A stretch of DNA of 64,000 nt from Amia ocellicauda (Eukaryota > Chordata > Actinopteri > Amiiformes > Amiidae), in the NCBI RefSeq assembly GCF_036373705.1, contig NC_089866.1, positions 8,504,001-8,568,000 of the forward strand, written 5' to 3'. Shown here piece by piece: positions 41,315 to 51,896 of the stretch. How positions within the stretch are numbered: position 1 is the first letter of the stretch; each line of letters begins with the position of its first letter. The notes under the pieces were generated by a model that worked only from the letters and a program-made list of their open reading frames with translations, was not told the DNA's origin and ran no database searches. The position numbers and the translations under genes are program-made.

Positions 41315-42046
41315 GCAAAATAAAAAGGTCTGCTACGCTTTCTGCCAATAAGAAGTGCACAGTTTCTGTTTGCACAAAACTGCTGAAGCCTGCAACACGG
41401 CAACCTGTTGGATATTACCGGTGTTTTGGCGGTTTGAGAAAGAAAAGCAATACAAGTAATCTGACTTCTGTCTACAGTAGGTAAAATGTACATTTTAAAA
41501 GGAATGAGAGAGATAATAACTCAGACTGGAACATTAGGCTATATATGTGCAAATTATATTAAATTAAAAATAATTAAAATTATGTATAGCAAAGAATCTA
41601 CAATAATAACAAAGCAAGGCATAAGAGCAAACCCATGTTGTTGATATTTTCTTTAGAAGAGAAGACATAGGGCTATTTTTATGAATTTATCCATATTAAA
41701 TTTGAATATATTGTTGTTAGTAGAAGAAGTAATAATAGTAGTAGCAGTAGTAGTATTTTTGTGTTGTTGTTGTGAAAATGCATTTTTAATTAAAAAAGGC
41801 AAAAGACAGCAAATGATAAAGAAGAAATCAATATTTCTGCATCAAGGCTTACAATTACACACAAAGTGTTTGGAAAGGCAAACTGCATTAAACATACATG
41901 GCAGGTGAGGGAAGGGATGGGGTGTGAAGAAGGGATGAGATTCAATCCAGGAAAGGACCTAACGCCACTGAGCTTGTGTTTCTGGATGATGCCAGGTGAC
42001 AGAAGGGAAGTATACAGCGGTCCAAACCTACCTGTATGTACGCCAT
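24833..42046 (-). CDS. syt17: Synaptotagmin-17 (B/K protein)
   Basis: SYT17 is a synaptotagmin-like protein without a transmembrane segment, linked to Golgi and secretory traffic in neurons. Eight minus-strand coding exons join in frame: 42032-42046, 39850-39867, 37476-37624, 34676-34824, 33605-34227, 32709-32829, 32384-32539 and 24833-25029. They give 475 residues against 474 recalled for human. The N-terminus reads MAYIQLEPINEGLLSRL; a cysteine cluster at 23, 27, 30, 34, 37, 39 and 40 is the known kind of palmitoylation site for membrane attachment. A Ser-rich linker (RRSSSDTSRSTYS) precedes C2A (from about Tyr184) and C2B (from about residue 320). C2A has Asn229 in place of the usual first-loop Asp (SNPYVK) and Cys289 in DFDKFSRHC, so its calcium site looks incomplete. 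The protein ends SPASLEVT, as in human. The gene is tail-to-tail with clec19a, and itpripl2 lies upstream in the same direction. No 5' UTR intron could be placed. Confidence 0.97.
25035..25080. repeat. (GA)n microsatellite forming the pyrimidine tract of the last syt17 intron
   Basis: On the transcribed (minus) strand this is a CT run of about 18 perfect units plus flanking CT. It ends six to twelve bases from the CCGCCAG acceptor at 25030-25036. Confidence 0.93.
25234..25275. repeat. (AT)n microsatellite
   Basis: Perfect AT run of about 21 units. Confidence 0.95.
25635..25674. repeat. 11-bp tandem repeat with TGACATCA cores
   Basis: Three full 11-base units of CATCACrrTGA plus a partial fourth place a TGACATCA (CRE-like) octamer once every 11 bases. 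Confidence 0.85.
26401..26469. repeat. Compound (CT)n(CA)n repeat
   Basis: A CT-rich tract passes into about 19 perfect CA units. Confidence 0.95.
27552..27589. repeat. (AT)n microsatellite
   Basis: Perfect AT run of about 19 units. Confidence 0.95.
29212..29291 (+). repeat. 80-bp direct repeat, copy 1
   Basis: This copy matches 30089-30168 at 77 of 80 positions without gaps. Similarity stops sharply at both ends. Confidence 0.95.
29292..30088 (+). other. C-poor block between direct repeats
   Basis: This 797-bp block is AT-rich and strongly strand-asymmetric: three sampled lines (29641-29760 and 29941-30000) hold 36 G and 6 C. No long open frame is present. The origin is unknown; an insertion is possible. 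Confidence 0.6.
30089..30168 (+). repeat. 80-bp direct repeat, copy 2
   Basis: This is the partner of 29212-29291, 877 bases downstream in the same orientation. Confidence 0.95.
32384..32539 (-). CDS. syt17: syt17 coding exon 7
   Basis: This exon covers residues 359-410 plus one base: DPFVKVQLVTGLKLVKTKKT and IDPFYNESFSF. The donor is ACAG|GTAGGC. Confidence 0.97.
32709..32829 (-). CDS. syt17: syt17 coding exon 6
   Basis: This exon covers residues 319-358, the first strands of C2B (NEVELGELLLSLNYLPSAGR). Confidence 0.96.
32830..33604 (-). other. syt17 intron 5
   Basis: I see nothing notable except three GATCTTG units at 33039-33059. Confidence 0.75.
33605..34227 (-). CDS. syt17: syt17 coding exon 5 (C2A)
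   Basis: This exon of 623 nt covers residues 111-318 and contains DIKPIEF, SLTDEEILSRYQLGMLHFS and all of C2A through GGHWWKALVPSAQ. Confidence 0.97.
34228..34675 (-). other. syt17 intron 4
   Basis: I see only ordinary intron sequence. Confidence 0.75.
34676..34824 (-). CDS. syt17: syt17 coding exon 4
   Basis: This exon covers residues 61-110, the acidic then Ser-rich linker ending TYSLARRLS. The donor is TCCA|GTGAGT. Confidence 0.94.
34825..37475 (-). other. syt17 intron 3
   Basis: The intron holds short TGTAT repeats near 35990 and a segment around 36480-36680 with a POU octamer ATGCAAAT at 36596-36603 that reads like a conserved noncoding element. Confidence 0.6.
37476..37624 (-). CDS. 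syt17: syt17 coding exon 3
   Basis: This exon covers residues 12-60 with the seven-cysteine cluster and EEVEILGPFPAQTP. The donor is GGCT|GTGAGT. Confidence 0.95.
37625..39849 (-). other. syt17 intron 2
   Basis: The intron holds a second ATGCAAAT octamer (39095-39102, within TTTATGCAAATTAG). No exon or mobile element was recognised. Confidence 0.6.
39850..39867 (-). CDS. syt17: syt17 coding exon 2 (18-nt microexon)
   Basis: A microexon encodes LEPINE between GGACAG and GTGAGT. Its acceptor has purines next to the AG and the pyrimidine tract set back, with TGC triplets about 20 and 30 nt upstream. Leaving it out would keep the frame. Confidence 0.85.
40923..40936 (+). promoter_or_regulatory. 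RFX X-box-like motif
   Basis: GTAACC-AC-GGTAAC has one perfect half-site and one with a single mismatch to the GTTRCC/GGYAAC X-box halves. Confidence 0.35.
41267..41310. repeat. (CA)n microsatellite
   Basis: Perfect CA run of about 22 units. Confidence 0.95.
42032..42046 (-). CDS. syt17: syt17 coding exon 1 (start)
   Basis: Only 15 coding bases, ATG to CAG (MAYIQ), are followed by a GTAGGT donor. The start is fixed by identity with the human N-terminus. Confidence 0.88.
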
Positions 42047-42363
42047 CTTCACTTCACTCTCTCCTTACTTCCTCAGAGCCCATCCAGGACAGCATGCTGG
42101 TCTTCTGTTCCACTTTGCCCTCAGAAAAAACAGAGGAACAACCCCCCCCCCCCAAAAACAAACAAACAAAAAAAACTAACAAAAACTGAAAACACCTCCC
42201 AACGTGACTGGAGTGAGTGATTTATCTCTCCCCAGCCCACGAGCACTTCTCCATCCTCACACGATCCATTCCAAGAGTGACGAGCCCCCCCGACACCACC
42301 TCACTGCCACCCCCCTCTCCCTGCCTCCCCCCCTCTCCTCCTTCCCCATCCCCACCCACCAAG

Positions 42364-42364
<1 letters not shown>

Positions 42365-42429
<65 letters not shown>
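42365..42429. repeat. (CT)n microsatellite upstream of syt17 start
   Basis: Perfect CT run of about 32 units lies 320 bp upstream of the syt17 start codon. A second CT tract follows at 42484-42514. Confidence 0.95.
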
Positions 42430-42432
<3 letters not shown>

Positions 42433-43750
42433 CCTCTGTCACTCTCTAGCTTTGCCCATACCTCAGAGCAGAAAGAAAAGACTCTCTCCCTCTCCCTCTC
42501 TCTCTCTCTCTCTCTGCCCTAACTGCGCTGGTCCTTTCCTCCTGCCCATCCTCTGGTGGTGGTGGTTTGTTGTTGTTTTGCTTTTTACTAATGATCCATG
42601 CAGGTCACAGTAAAACTAGATAAAATATACCAGACCAATCACATGTTTGACTATATATGTGTATATTGATATTATCTGTATGCATGTATGTGAATAACAA
42701 GACATAGACAAGAGAGAGAGGCTTTACTGGTAGAGAGACGCCTCTATGTCTCTGGCAGTGTGGCTGGGGGGCTATGCAGGACACCAGTACTGGCCTGAAC
42801 CAGTGTGTGCATTGTGCTGTCTTGGGGGGTTGTGTGAAGATGCGTGTGTGTCCCGGGAGACTGAGGCTGATTAAGAGCTGTAACCTGAGCAGGTGGGCTG
42901 TTTAATCCAGGCTAGTAAGGTAAAAGTGTCTTTCCATGGAAACTAAAGCAACAGCTCTGGCCGTCACCTGTCGCCAGCTCATTCTTATTCCAAGTCGAAG
43001 AGAGAGAGACAGGCTGGGGGCACAGATACATACGGCATGGCAGCTAACAGCACTGAGGTTGTAGTAAAGTCAAATTCTAATGTTGACATTCAACAGGAAT
43101 ATTGTATACATGCACATATAGATTGTGTGTGTGATTGTGTTATGTGCATGTTGTATCTCATTCTATTTGCATGTCTATAATACACATTCTCTCTGTGTAT
43201 ATATATATACACACATGTATGCATCTTTCTATAAAACCAACCTAGCGTTTTCAATTATATAAAATAAATCAATAATTGTATTTTATTATAGTAGGACCGT
43301 CTGCTGTTGACTTTGAAGTAATCCAACCAGGATCATTCTCATTAGTACTCGTCATATATTCAACCTATAAAAACAACATTAATACCATTTATAAATCACA
43401 CCCCAATTATATCAACCACTGTGCCCCACTCAAGTTCACCACTTAAAACGACCGTCTTTGAAGCAAAATAAATTGTCCATTAACATTAACAGAAAAACTG
43501 ATTTGAATAAATAAAATGTGTCTAGGTATCACTAGATGTAAAAAGCATAAAATTATTTATGTTTACCTTCACTTACATCTGATTTAAAAATATAATGATG
43601 ATGATGTAGATTATGATCATCATTATTATTAATGCATTTATTTCTTAGAGAGAAACTAGCCATATTTACCATTTTCAGTTAAATAAAAGCTACATGCATT
43701 TTTAAAATGCAGCATTTTTTCAGAAACATACAGTGCAGAGTAAGCTTATA

Positions 43751-43764
43751 GCGCCGCCTGCTGG
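43751..43764 (-). promoter_or_regulatory. CTCF-like motif
   Basis: The minus strand reads CCAGCAGGCGGCGC, which fits 13 of 14 positions of CCASYAGRKGGCRS. It lies about 1.7 kb upstream of the syt17 start. Confidence 0.4.
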
Positions 43765-44858
43765 GATGTTGATGGACTTGTTACCTTAAATGGAAGGGGC
43801 TTAAGTTTTCAGCTATAGACACCAAAATAGTCATATTTCAGTTACTTTGACACTAGACTATTTTATGTTAGCCAGGCATGGTTATCTAAAATATTGTATG
43901 TACAGTATGGATCAGTAGTACTTCAAAACATAATGGCAGAATAACAGTGCAATTAAACAAAAAGCGAAGCGGGCAGAACTACTTCACTGTGTCGTGTGGG
44001 AAGGGGGGTTTCAGGGACTGTAAATTGATGGAAAGGCAAGTTTTGTTTTGTAAATTCTCTTGAGAAAATAGGCAATTGCATCACTGTGCCAGCGGCTGTC
44101 CAGAGGGAAGTGAGAAGCGGAAGTGGCCCTCTGCACTCACAGAACAAGGAACCCACTGAGCTGGCAAACCACAGCGCTGAACTTAACAACTGGAAATAAA
44201 ACTTCATTAAAAGGTGTTTCTTTTTTTTCAAGACGCACCACTTACCCATTAAGAGTTTCAAAGGCTGCTTCCCCATTTCACAAACAGAGAATTAAAAAGG
44301 AATAAACAAAGACAATGACATACTGCAGGCCCTGCTTTGTTTAACCCACACCGTGCCTGTGCTATCAGTACTTACTTACAAAGCTACACAATAGCACTTC
44401 AATATTGTTCTTATGCAACCTTTTTGCTTTGTTCGCCTGTTTGCAGCAGCTTGTGACTACAGCACGGCTGAGAATGAATACGGATGCAGTCCCCGCGACC
44501 AGCTCAAAACAGCTTTGAGAAAATCTTGACTGTGGCGCACCGAACACACCTCCCTGTACCCACTATTATTAGTAATAACACACAGCGCAGTCCAGTGCAG
44601 TAATGTCAGTTCGGGCCTGCACAGGACTGCAGGCTGAATAGAGAAGGATGCGGCCGCTCCCTACTGGGTGTGGTGAAGCCTCACTAAGCTCTGAATAAAC
44701 CTCACAGTGCTTTGTGGTTTCCTAGGCTCTTCCTTTACATGTTGTAATGTATTGCAGCATTCTCCAACTCTCCAGATCAGATTGTGAAACACTCCAGTCC
44801 AAGTGTTTATTAGTTGTGTAACATGCACATAACAAACATAAATTTAAAATATATATAT

Positions 44859-44860
<2 letters not shown>

Positions 44861-44908
<48 letters not shown>

Positions 44909-44918
44909 GTGTGCGTGT
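44861..44918. repeat. (GT)n microsatellite
   Basis: About 21 perfect GT units are followed by GC-interrupted units. Confidence 0.95.
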
Positions 44919-45846
44919 ATAACAATTTCCAGTAGCTTCCGTAGGCAACATTCCTTGCCACATTTAAAACAAATGAAACACAAGAGAGATTGTTTTTTGG
45001 AAAGTATATTTTATTTGAGAGAAAAAGATCCAAAAATATAAAATATGTGCAATGCTCCTATACATATATATGCATATAATTAAACAGCAAGTGCAAAAAC
45101 GTTTACGAAGAGTACATTAAAACATAAACATACAATGTAAACTGGAGTGCATAGATACAAATGAAAATAACAATACTGTTTAGAAAATAGCCCTTCATGA
45201 AATTGAATCCACCTGTAATCACTTTTCAGTCATAATTACTTTTTGTTTTCATTTTAAAAGACATAATAACCCAGTAGGTTTTGATCTTTTGTGCTTGGTC
45301 TGATCTAGACTGAGTCTGTGCCTTTTAGTTTGCTTTGGTAAGGATTTGTTTTGTCAACCTGAATTAGCAAGTATTTCCAAAAATATATAAATAAATAAAT
45401 TAATGACACTGGGCAAAATCCTGATAGCTTCAATATTTAAATATGCCGTTAGCATTCTATAACAAAATAAATTAAAACAAACTATAAAATAAAATACCTT
45501 TTTTCAAAATTAAAAAAACAAACAAAAAAATAAATAAACAGGACTTAACCAATTCTGAGAGCACCTAAATTCTTCAGTTACAATGTTCCCTTGTTTACTT
45601 CAAGTTTGTAATTAACACGTGGGTTGTCAGACAGTCTCATGTTAGTGTGGCTCATTTTATGATATCAGCTTCCTGTTTTAACATTTTAGAAAAACAAAAC
45701 ATTACTAAAAAGGAATGACCACATATATATATATATATATGCTAATAGTTCATTGATCTGGTGTGACAATGGCTCGGACAATGTTGCTGGTCAATTATTT
45801 GGCACAAACACATGTCTTCATTGAAGTCTAGCTAGGATATCACTAT

Positions 45847-45848
<2 letters not shown>

Positions 45849-45882
<34 letters not shown>
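45849..45882. repeat. (TA)n microsatellite
   Basis: Perfect TA run of 17 units. Confidence 0.95.
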
Positions 45883-45884
<2 letters not shown>

Positions 45885-46248
45885 CATCTGTCACTTTTTC
45901 AGTTGAAATCTGAAACTTTCTATTATGTACCATGCATTTCCTTAGACAACTAAAGATATAAGTTTTAATTCATAAACATGAAACTCCCTCCACTCCCTCC
46001 ACTCTCCTTATAATGAATGGGAGTGTTGGAGAGTGTACTGGTTAAACAACAAGTATATTTTTCTTTTTCCTTTCCTGTTTTTCCCATTCAGTTTAATATT
46101 ACAATACTCAAGACTATATTATTACACACTATGTACTCGGTTGTGGGTGTTGTGTTGGGATTTTGAGGGTGCCGTGTATGAGAGAAAAGTGTGAGAAATA
46201 CAGCAGGCAGTAGCTGAATGTCATTGGCACCTGGGCTGATATTTGGCC

Positions 46249-46560
46249 ATGAAAATGTCTGGACAAGGATGTGTTGCGTTGATCATCCAATGCCTGGTCT
46301 CAAGCACCAAGTACTACAGCAAACTTTTGAGTACAAACAGCTGGCAGCCTTACTTCCACGTAGCAGAGTGTGCCGCAGGAATCGGACCACTAGGCAACTT
46401 TATCGGTATGTGTGGACGTCACCCACTACACGACATGTGCAGCCGGGGGGATTTCCAGGCAGCCTACCGTTGCCTTGGAAACCGAGAGATCTTGTGTGAG
46501 GCGTTCCAAAACATTTTAATGGAATCTACTGGGATTCTAGAAAACCAGCTATGCTTCTGA
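46249..46560 (+). CDS. Unrecognised cysteine-rich ORF, possible small secreted protein
   Basis: I do not recognise this product. The frame runs from ATG to TGA, 103 codons, with Cys at 8, 15, 41, 55, 64, 75, 83 and 102. Residues 8-17 (CVALIIQCLV) are hydrophobic, so a weak signal peptide is possible, which would leave six cysteines in the mature part. Codon use looks coding-like: for Tyr, Asn, His, Phe, Asp and Cys, 21 codons end in C and 6 in T, with Tyr, Asn and His all C-ending. The ATG has G at -3. A plus-strand AATAAA lies 325 bases after the stop (46883-46888). It lies between syt17 and itpripl2 on the opposite strand. It could also be the last exon of a spliced gene, an old retrocopy, or chance, since several other frames of this length occur in the window. 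Confidence 0.35.
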   Translation: MKMSGQGCVALIIQCLVSSTKYYSKLLSTNSWQPYFHVAECAAGIGPLGNFIGMCGRHPLHDMCSRGDFQAAYRCLGNREILCEAFQNILMESTGILENQLCF

Positions 46561-46882
46561 CAGGATTCTGTTCGTAAGCCCTTCAAGCCCTGCAGGTCAG
46601 GGTTCAAATCCCACTCAAAGTTCAGAAGACTTTGGTTACTTGTCCTATATTAGCAGCCCCCACTGGCCAAAAGTCACCAAAGAGTTGTGTGTTTCCCCCT
46701 GAGAGTGCTTCTTCTAGGGCAAGGGTCAGGGGGCAGTGTGGGAAAGACCCTGCACACATAGTGCTCCAGATACTGTAGATTTGCTCTACCGCATGTGGAG
46801 ATTAAGAACACAGTGAGTTATATTTATTTTAAAAAGGGACACTTTTTGGTCGATACTGAAACAAAGCTCAGATTTAAGAAAA

Positions 46883-46888
46883 AATAAA
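46883..46888 (+). terminator. Candidate polyadenylation signal after the 46249 ORF
   Basis: AATAAA occurs on the plus strand 325 bases past the stop. It is meaningful only if the ORF is transcribed. Confidence 0.25.
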
Positions 46889-47050
46889 CAGAAGAGAAAA
46901 GTTGTTTGAATCAAATCAATTCTTGTTTGAAATCTCAGAATCACTGCTCTACACTATAGTCTGATTCCCACACCCAAGCAGGCCTATCCGTGACTTGCTT
47001 CACATCTCCCTCTCTGTCTTTGTCTACATCTGTCTCTGTCTCTGTCACTA

Positions 47051-47073
47051 TCTCTCTCTCTCTCTCTCTCTCT
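47051..47073. repeat. (TC)n microsatellite
   Basis: Perfect TC run. Confidence 0.9.
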
Positions 47074-50000
47074 TGAAGCAGTATATCTGTGATTACTGCG
47101 ATTACTGCATTCCTGGAAGTCAGAAAGGAGTGACAACAACTTGAGCCAACACAGTCTTACGCAACCAAAATAATTACTGGACTCTGAGGGGCAGTGGGGA
47201 TGCAAGACCCTAGATCCTGCCCAGGGCCTTCAGACTGGGGCACTGGGCCCCCCGTAGCCCCTATGCAGGAAGACAGGCATGACGCAGGGCGAGTGAGGTT
47301 TTTTTTTACCGCCAGCGCGTGAGTACCATCACATTACAATGATTCATCCGGGGGACTCAGAACCACAGTGCAGAATGAATAACATTAACCGTTGCGGAAA
47401 AATTGTTATTTGAAAAGTGTAGTCATCCATGGGATTTTGATTTTATTTTCTGGTTGTTGCTTTTTAAATATACAGTATGTATATTAATTTATTGATTTCC
47501 TCTTCCATGAGAAACAATGGCACTGGCTATTCAGGGAAATAAGACTGACTGAAGGCAGGGTTCATTTCTATGCAGAAGCTCCACATGTCAGCCTTCAACC
47601 CAGCTTCCATTGCCTCCCTTAATTAAGCCAGCACAGTCCCACCTTGTCTCCACTGGGCCTTGGCCTTGTGGGTCTATGTATCCTACAGAGAGATTGCATA
47701 TTTAATTCTACCAGGGCTCTGATGTCTCTGACTAATTTAAAGGCAGACTTCTACCATCAACATATACTTCAATAAGACAGTTAAAAGTACTTTCCTGTAC
47801 AAGGCTGCATGTAATTGCATTCCTGGGGTTGAAATTGGTGAGTAATTCAGTGAAGGTAAGTCTCACTAAGTTCCTAAATCCCCTTCCTATTCCTCTTCTC
47901 AGTAACCAAAAAGTTCAGTTATAGCACCTGCAGCCAAACAGTTATACCTCAGCCCCTCAGCAAAACAAACTGGCTTTGACTGAGTAAACTGTGAACGGCA
48001 CAGGCACCGCGTGTTTGTTTTTGTCCTTGTTAAAAGCTCGCTATCACAGAGGGAGTGGATGGTGTCTTCGACTTGGAAATCTGACAACCGGGTGTAATTG
48101 CGGTGTTATCGCAGTTAGACAAGCATGCCTGAACCAGCTCAGAGGCAAGGCTGGGCCCATGGTTACATGGTTTCAGTTAACCCTCTCATGACCAGGATAC
48201 CCCTTTTAGCAATAAACAATCCAAATTCAATACCAGTTCAGGCACGTACTGGGAGATTCACAAACGGATGTCTGCACTTCACAGTGCTTTTTATATCCTG
48301 AACCAGGGAAATACTGTGATAAATATGGTTTACTGTGGTAGTCCATTGTTTGTTCATGATGGGAGTGTAGTAAAGCACAGTGAAGACACTTTAAGCCCAT
48401 AGGAAACATCTGTAAGTCTATGGCACAACCACAGTTAAATAAATAAGCAAATAAATAAAATAGAACACAGCCTGCGATCTACCAGTCACGACAGCTTTAC
48501 ACAGCCGTGTCCTTTACAAGAATTGTTTTGATTACAACCATATCAAAGCCATGACAGAAGTGCCCAGATCTTATGATGAATTTACCCAGTTAAACCTGTA
48601 GAATGGTTCCTTTTTCCAAGCAGAAACAGAAACTGAACTTTTCTTGCTGTCTGAATGGGAGCCGGGGGGGACAGACCCAGCGATTTAACCAAGAAAGCAG
48701 ATTGCAAAAGCGCCACGCTGACCTCGGATGGAAGGTATGGGTGCGTCCCGGCGGGCCGTGTTTATGTGGGCAGGGACCAGAGCTCTGACTGCACAGAATG
48801 GCAGGAAGCCTTGGTAAAACATCACAGGTCCCTTAGAGCCAACCCCAGACCCAGAAACACTGACCAACAGCCAGTGACCATCTTGATTTCAGGGCCGTCA
48901 TTATGAGTCGTAGACGTTGTTGTGGAGTCTTAATATTATTAATATCAATAATAAAACAATAATATAAGTGTGGATAGTGGGGCTGCACTGGCAGAAACAG
49001 GAAGCCACGTCTGCAGCACAAACTTTGAGAGCACGGCCATTTAAAAACACTTTTTTTGCATAACCAAATTCCAGATGCATTAGCAGTTCCTGTTAAAGCC
49101 TTCAGACAGATCCCTTTTCCACAGGAAGTGCTTTTTTCTAAGGTGCTGTGATTAATTGTGCTGGGGCCTACGCCAGCATGGGCTCTGAGTTATCAAGCGA
49201 CGGAGCCGGACAGCTGGAGAAGGTCTTTGTGATTCTCCTCAGAGTCGCCTTCTGAGCAAGACCAGCTAATTTGAAGCAGACCTCAGTAACACTAAGACAG
49301 AACACTGTCACCCTGGAAAGGGGATATACTGACGTTTTGTATAAAACAAATAAAATAAAAACCTCTGCACTGACCCTGGCCTGAGGTAAAGGTCTTTCTG
49401 CTTTCTGTGGTTTCTGCTCTGACAGCAGCTTTGAACCTGTGAGTATAGTATAGTCTTTGATAACAGCCTATCTGCTCTGTACCTTTATTAGTTCCTGATC
49501 ACCTGACTAAACAATACTTCTGCTACGATTGTCTCCTCGTGTGTCCCGGACAGCTCTTCATGAAAGCACCAATTCATATTCACTTAGATTACATATCCTA
49601 ATAAAGCCAGCCTTGTTTCCTATGATCACACAAGAAAGTCACAGGGTTTGTTAAACAAGGGAAGAGTTTTCAATACTTTTTGAAGCATCAGTAACTATGA
49701 AACGTACCATGACCTGATGACAGAAACCTCTTGAAGTTCTCCTAGAAATCAATTATCGGCATCAAAAGTGTCAGCAATTATTTCTGCTGTTCTTAACAAC
49801 TGTTCCAATTCAATACACACATTATGTTATTTAAGCTCTTTTTCAAAATTTAAAAAATAAAGTCCCAAGTTAAAAGCACATCATTAGATGATCAAACTCA
49901 TTATAGTTTGGATCCTCGATTATTTAGTTTTTGGTGTTTTTCTTTACTGCAAAATAAAACAAAAAATATGCAGTTGTTTTTCTTGATGGATCAACTAATG

Positions 50001-50426
50001 AAACTGGAGCAAAACATTCTGGGTCAAGGAATGTGAAGAGGCACAAAGTTTTACTTATGTTTTTGGACACTACCTTGTCTGAACCAGAAAGCCACAGTTT
50101 CATTTGCACAGTCAGACTTACACATCTATGTGGAGCATGGACACAACTCGCCATGTGGTTCACCAACACGTGATGAAAGCAGAGGTTCAGAAGTCACCCT
50201 GATCATAGTCCTAGTAAAGTGATTGTAACCCCTGTGCAAATGAAACCAGGACCATTATGCCAACCTGTGTTTCTAACTTTTCTTCACAGATGAGCTCTGT
50301 AAATAACTCTTAATTCAGGTACAGATGACAGAATTAAGAAGCTTTTTACTAGCCTTGGCGTTCTGTTGGGTCCTAGTCATCACTCTTGTGGGGTTGGATG
50401 GTGGTAGGAGGGTGAGGGGTGTGTGG

Positions 50427-51896
50427 CTACTTGGCCTCCAGGTGTTTGCAGCGCAGCCCCCTACCACCGCTGTCCCTCTGGGGCCGGCCCAGGCGAATGA
50501 GCCGGTGGAGGTGAGTCCAGGAGTAGGCCAGGCGGGCCGACACCAGGTCGAGAGCAGCTGGGTCAAAACCAGCGAGGAGGTTGGAGGATGTGGTGTCTTT
50601 GAAGGGCTTGGGCAGGGTGAGGGACTCAGGCAGCAACCCCACGTCTCCTCCAAGGAAGAGGTGGCCCAAGTGGCGGCGCTGCAGGCTGTCCCGTAGGCTG
50701 CGCAACAGCTCCTCCATCCTCTCCAGCAGGTGGCGCTCCTCCCAGGCCTCGGAGGGCGTGCTGAACAGAAGGCGCAACCAGGCAGTCTTGAGGGCATAGG
50801 AGGAGAGCACGGCCCTCCACTGGGCTGCGCCCTGGCCGTCCAGTGCCTGCCCGCTCAAATCACACACAGCCTTCAGGATCTGCAGACACTTCAAGTGGCA
50901 GGAGCTGGCCGGCACCCTGCCCTTCAACCAGGCCAGTAGACGCTGCTCCTGTCTGGGGAAGTACACCGTCCACAGGGCCTCCTGCTGCACGCCCCTTGGC
51001 GCGGCTGCCACCAAGAAGGCACCTTCCCCCAGTGGCAGGGCAGGGATGAGCCGCACGCCCATGGAGATATGGCAGCAGACAAAGTCAGAGCGGGGGGTGA
51101 GGCGCAGCAGGACACGGTCCTCGCTGAGTGACAGGCCGAGGGAGCAGCGCTGCTCGAAGGGGTAGCGGACAGCACTTAGGCAGCGCTGCACTGTGGGGTA
51201 GAACCAGCGCAGGACAGGCGCTGGGCACAGACGGTAAACGTCCCCTCCCTCTTCTTGGCTCAGGAAGGCCTCGGCAAAGGCCCGGTGCCTGCGCAGCCAA
51301 TCTGTCTTTTTGGGTGTCTCCAAGCTACAAAGCGGGGGGCCCCCTTCTCGCCCCGGGCAACTGCGAGGCTCCAGCTTCAGCCCACGGGGCAGCCGAAGGG
51401 GCACCAGTATGTCGAAGCAGTCGGGCCGGCTCACTTTGTGCTCCTCATAACCACTGCCAATCTGGACGAAGTCCCCGCGGAAGGCCAGTGTGGACTCTGG
51501 TGGGATCTCGGCGCGGCCCGCTCTCACCAACTCGCTCACCAGCTGGGCCACATGCGCCTTACTGTGGCCCAGCATGTGGGGGGAGAGACGGACCTGCCGT
51601 TCATAATAGTCCTCCAAGAGCTCCTTCCTGGAGGGGCCCGTCCTTGGGGGGGCGGCCTCGGTGGACTCCACCCGCCCCCTCCTGCCCTGGCCTTGAGAGG
51701 ACGAACAGTACCAGATAAAGACATAGCAGAGGGTGAAGGCCATGGCGAATTTGAGCAGTGACAGGATGCCCAGTGCTCTGTCAGGGCAGCCTGGGTCTTG
51801 TCCCCTGCGCAGAGTCTGGTGTAAGAAGAGAAGGCCGACGAGGAGACAAGTGACTAAGGGCCAGAAGACCCTTAGGTTTAATGTGTAGACCGTCAT
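50427..51896 (-). CDS. itpripl2: Inositol 1,4,5-trisphosphate receptor-interacting protein-like 2
   Basis: This is a single-exon gene encoding 489 residues. The N-terminus MTVYTLNLRVFWPLVTCLL matches human ITPRIPL2 (MSVHYTLNLRVFWPLVT) and fixes the start; the frame stays open for 53 more codons upstream but contains no ATG there. Two hydrophobic segments lie at about 8-25 and 41-64, so it is likely a membrane protein. The body is a Mab-21-like nucleotidyltransferase fold: RLSPHMLGHSKAHV near 103-116, a Gly-Ser at 147-148 followed by PDCFDILVPL at 158-167, and CLKCLQ/LLKA-type helices with YALKTA later on. These match human in order. The human protein is about 535 residues, so this one is shorter, mainly in loops. 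No catalytic activity is established for the family. It lies upstream of syt17 in the same direction, as in human synteny. The base composition is clearly more GC-rich than the surroundings. Confidence 0.95.
   Translation of the reverse strand: MTVYTLNLRVFWPLVTCLLVGLLFLHQTLRRGQDPGCPDRALGILSLLKFAMAFTLCYVFIWYCSSSQGQGRRGRVESTEAAPPRTGPSRKELLEDYYERQVRLSPHMLGHSKAHVAQLVSELVRAGRAEIPPESTLAFRGDFVQIGSGYEEHKVSRPDCFDILVPLRLPRGLKLEPRSCPGREGGPPLCSLETPKKTDWLRRHRAFAEAFLSQEEGGDVYRLCPAPVLRWFYPTVQRCLSAVRYPFEQRCSLGLSLSEDRVLLRLTPRSDFVCCHISMGVRLIPALPLGEGAFLVAAAPRGVQQEALWTVYFPRQEQRLLAWLKGRVPASSCHLKCLQILKAVCDLSGQALDGQGAAQWRAVLSSYALKTAWLRLLFSTPSEAWEERHLLERMEELLRSLRDSLQRRHLGHLFLGGDVGLLPESLTLPKPFKDTTSSNLLAGFDPAALDLVSARLAYSWTHLHRLIRLGRPQRDSGGRGLRCKHLEAK

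Larger units (their letters stand above)
39868..42031 (-). other. syt17 intron 1
   Basis: The intron contains a CpG-richer segment at about 40670-40990 with an X-box-like motif, an AAT/ATG trinucleotide run near 40595-40630, and (CA)n at 41267-41310. The CpG-richer segment could be an alternative promoter or enhancer; this is inference. Confidence 0.6.
42047..50426. other. Region between syt17 and itpripl2
   Basis: The left part should hold the syt17 5' UTR and promoter; the right part the itpripl2 3' UTR, where the first minus-strand AATAAA I see is at 49484-49489. Between them lie one candidate ORF (46249-46560), a CTCF-like motif at 43751-43764, and microsatellites at 44861-44918, 45722-45740, 45849-45882 and 47051-47073. 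The rest is AT-rich with nothing recognised. Confidence 0.65.

Noticed and set aside
42204-42522. SL-repeat open frames upstream of syt17
   Set aside because: Translation of the CT microsatellite only.
46555-46625. tRNA or tRNA-derived SINE suggested by GGTTCAAATCC at 46601-46611
   Set aside because: No A box at the right distance and the flanking bases do not pair as a T stem.
48655-48906. Plus-strand frame of 83 codons with several Cys and Asp
   Set aside because: Short, with no clear codon bias or signal peptide; weaker than the 46249 ORF.
51128-51761. 196- and 168-codon plus-strand frames inside itpripl2
   Set aside because: Shadows of the GC-rich coding sequence on the other strand.
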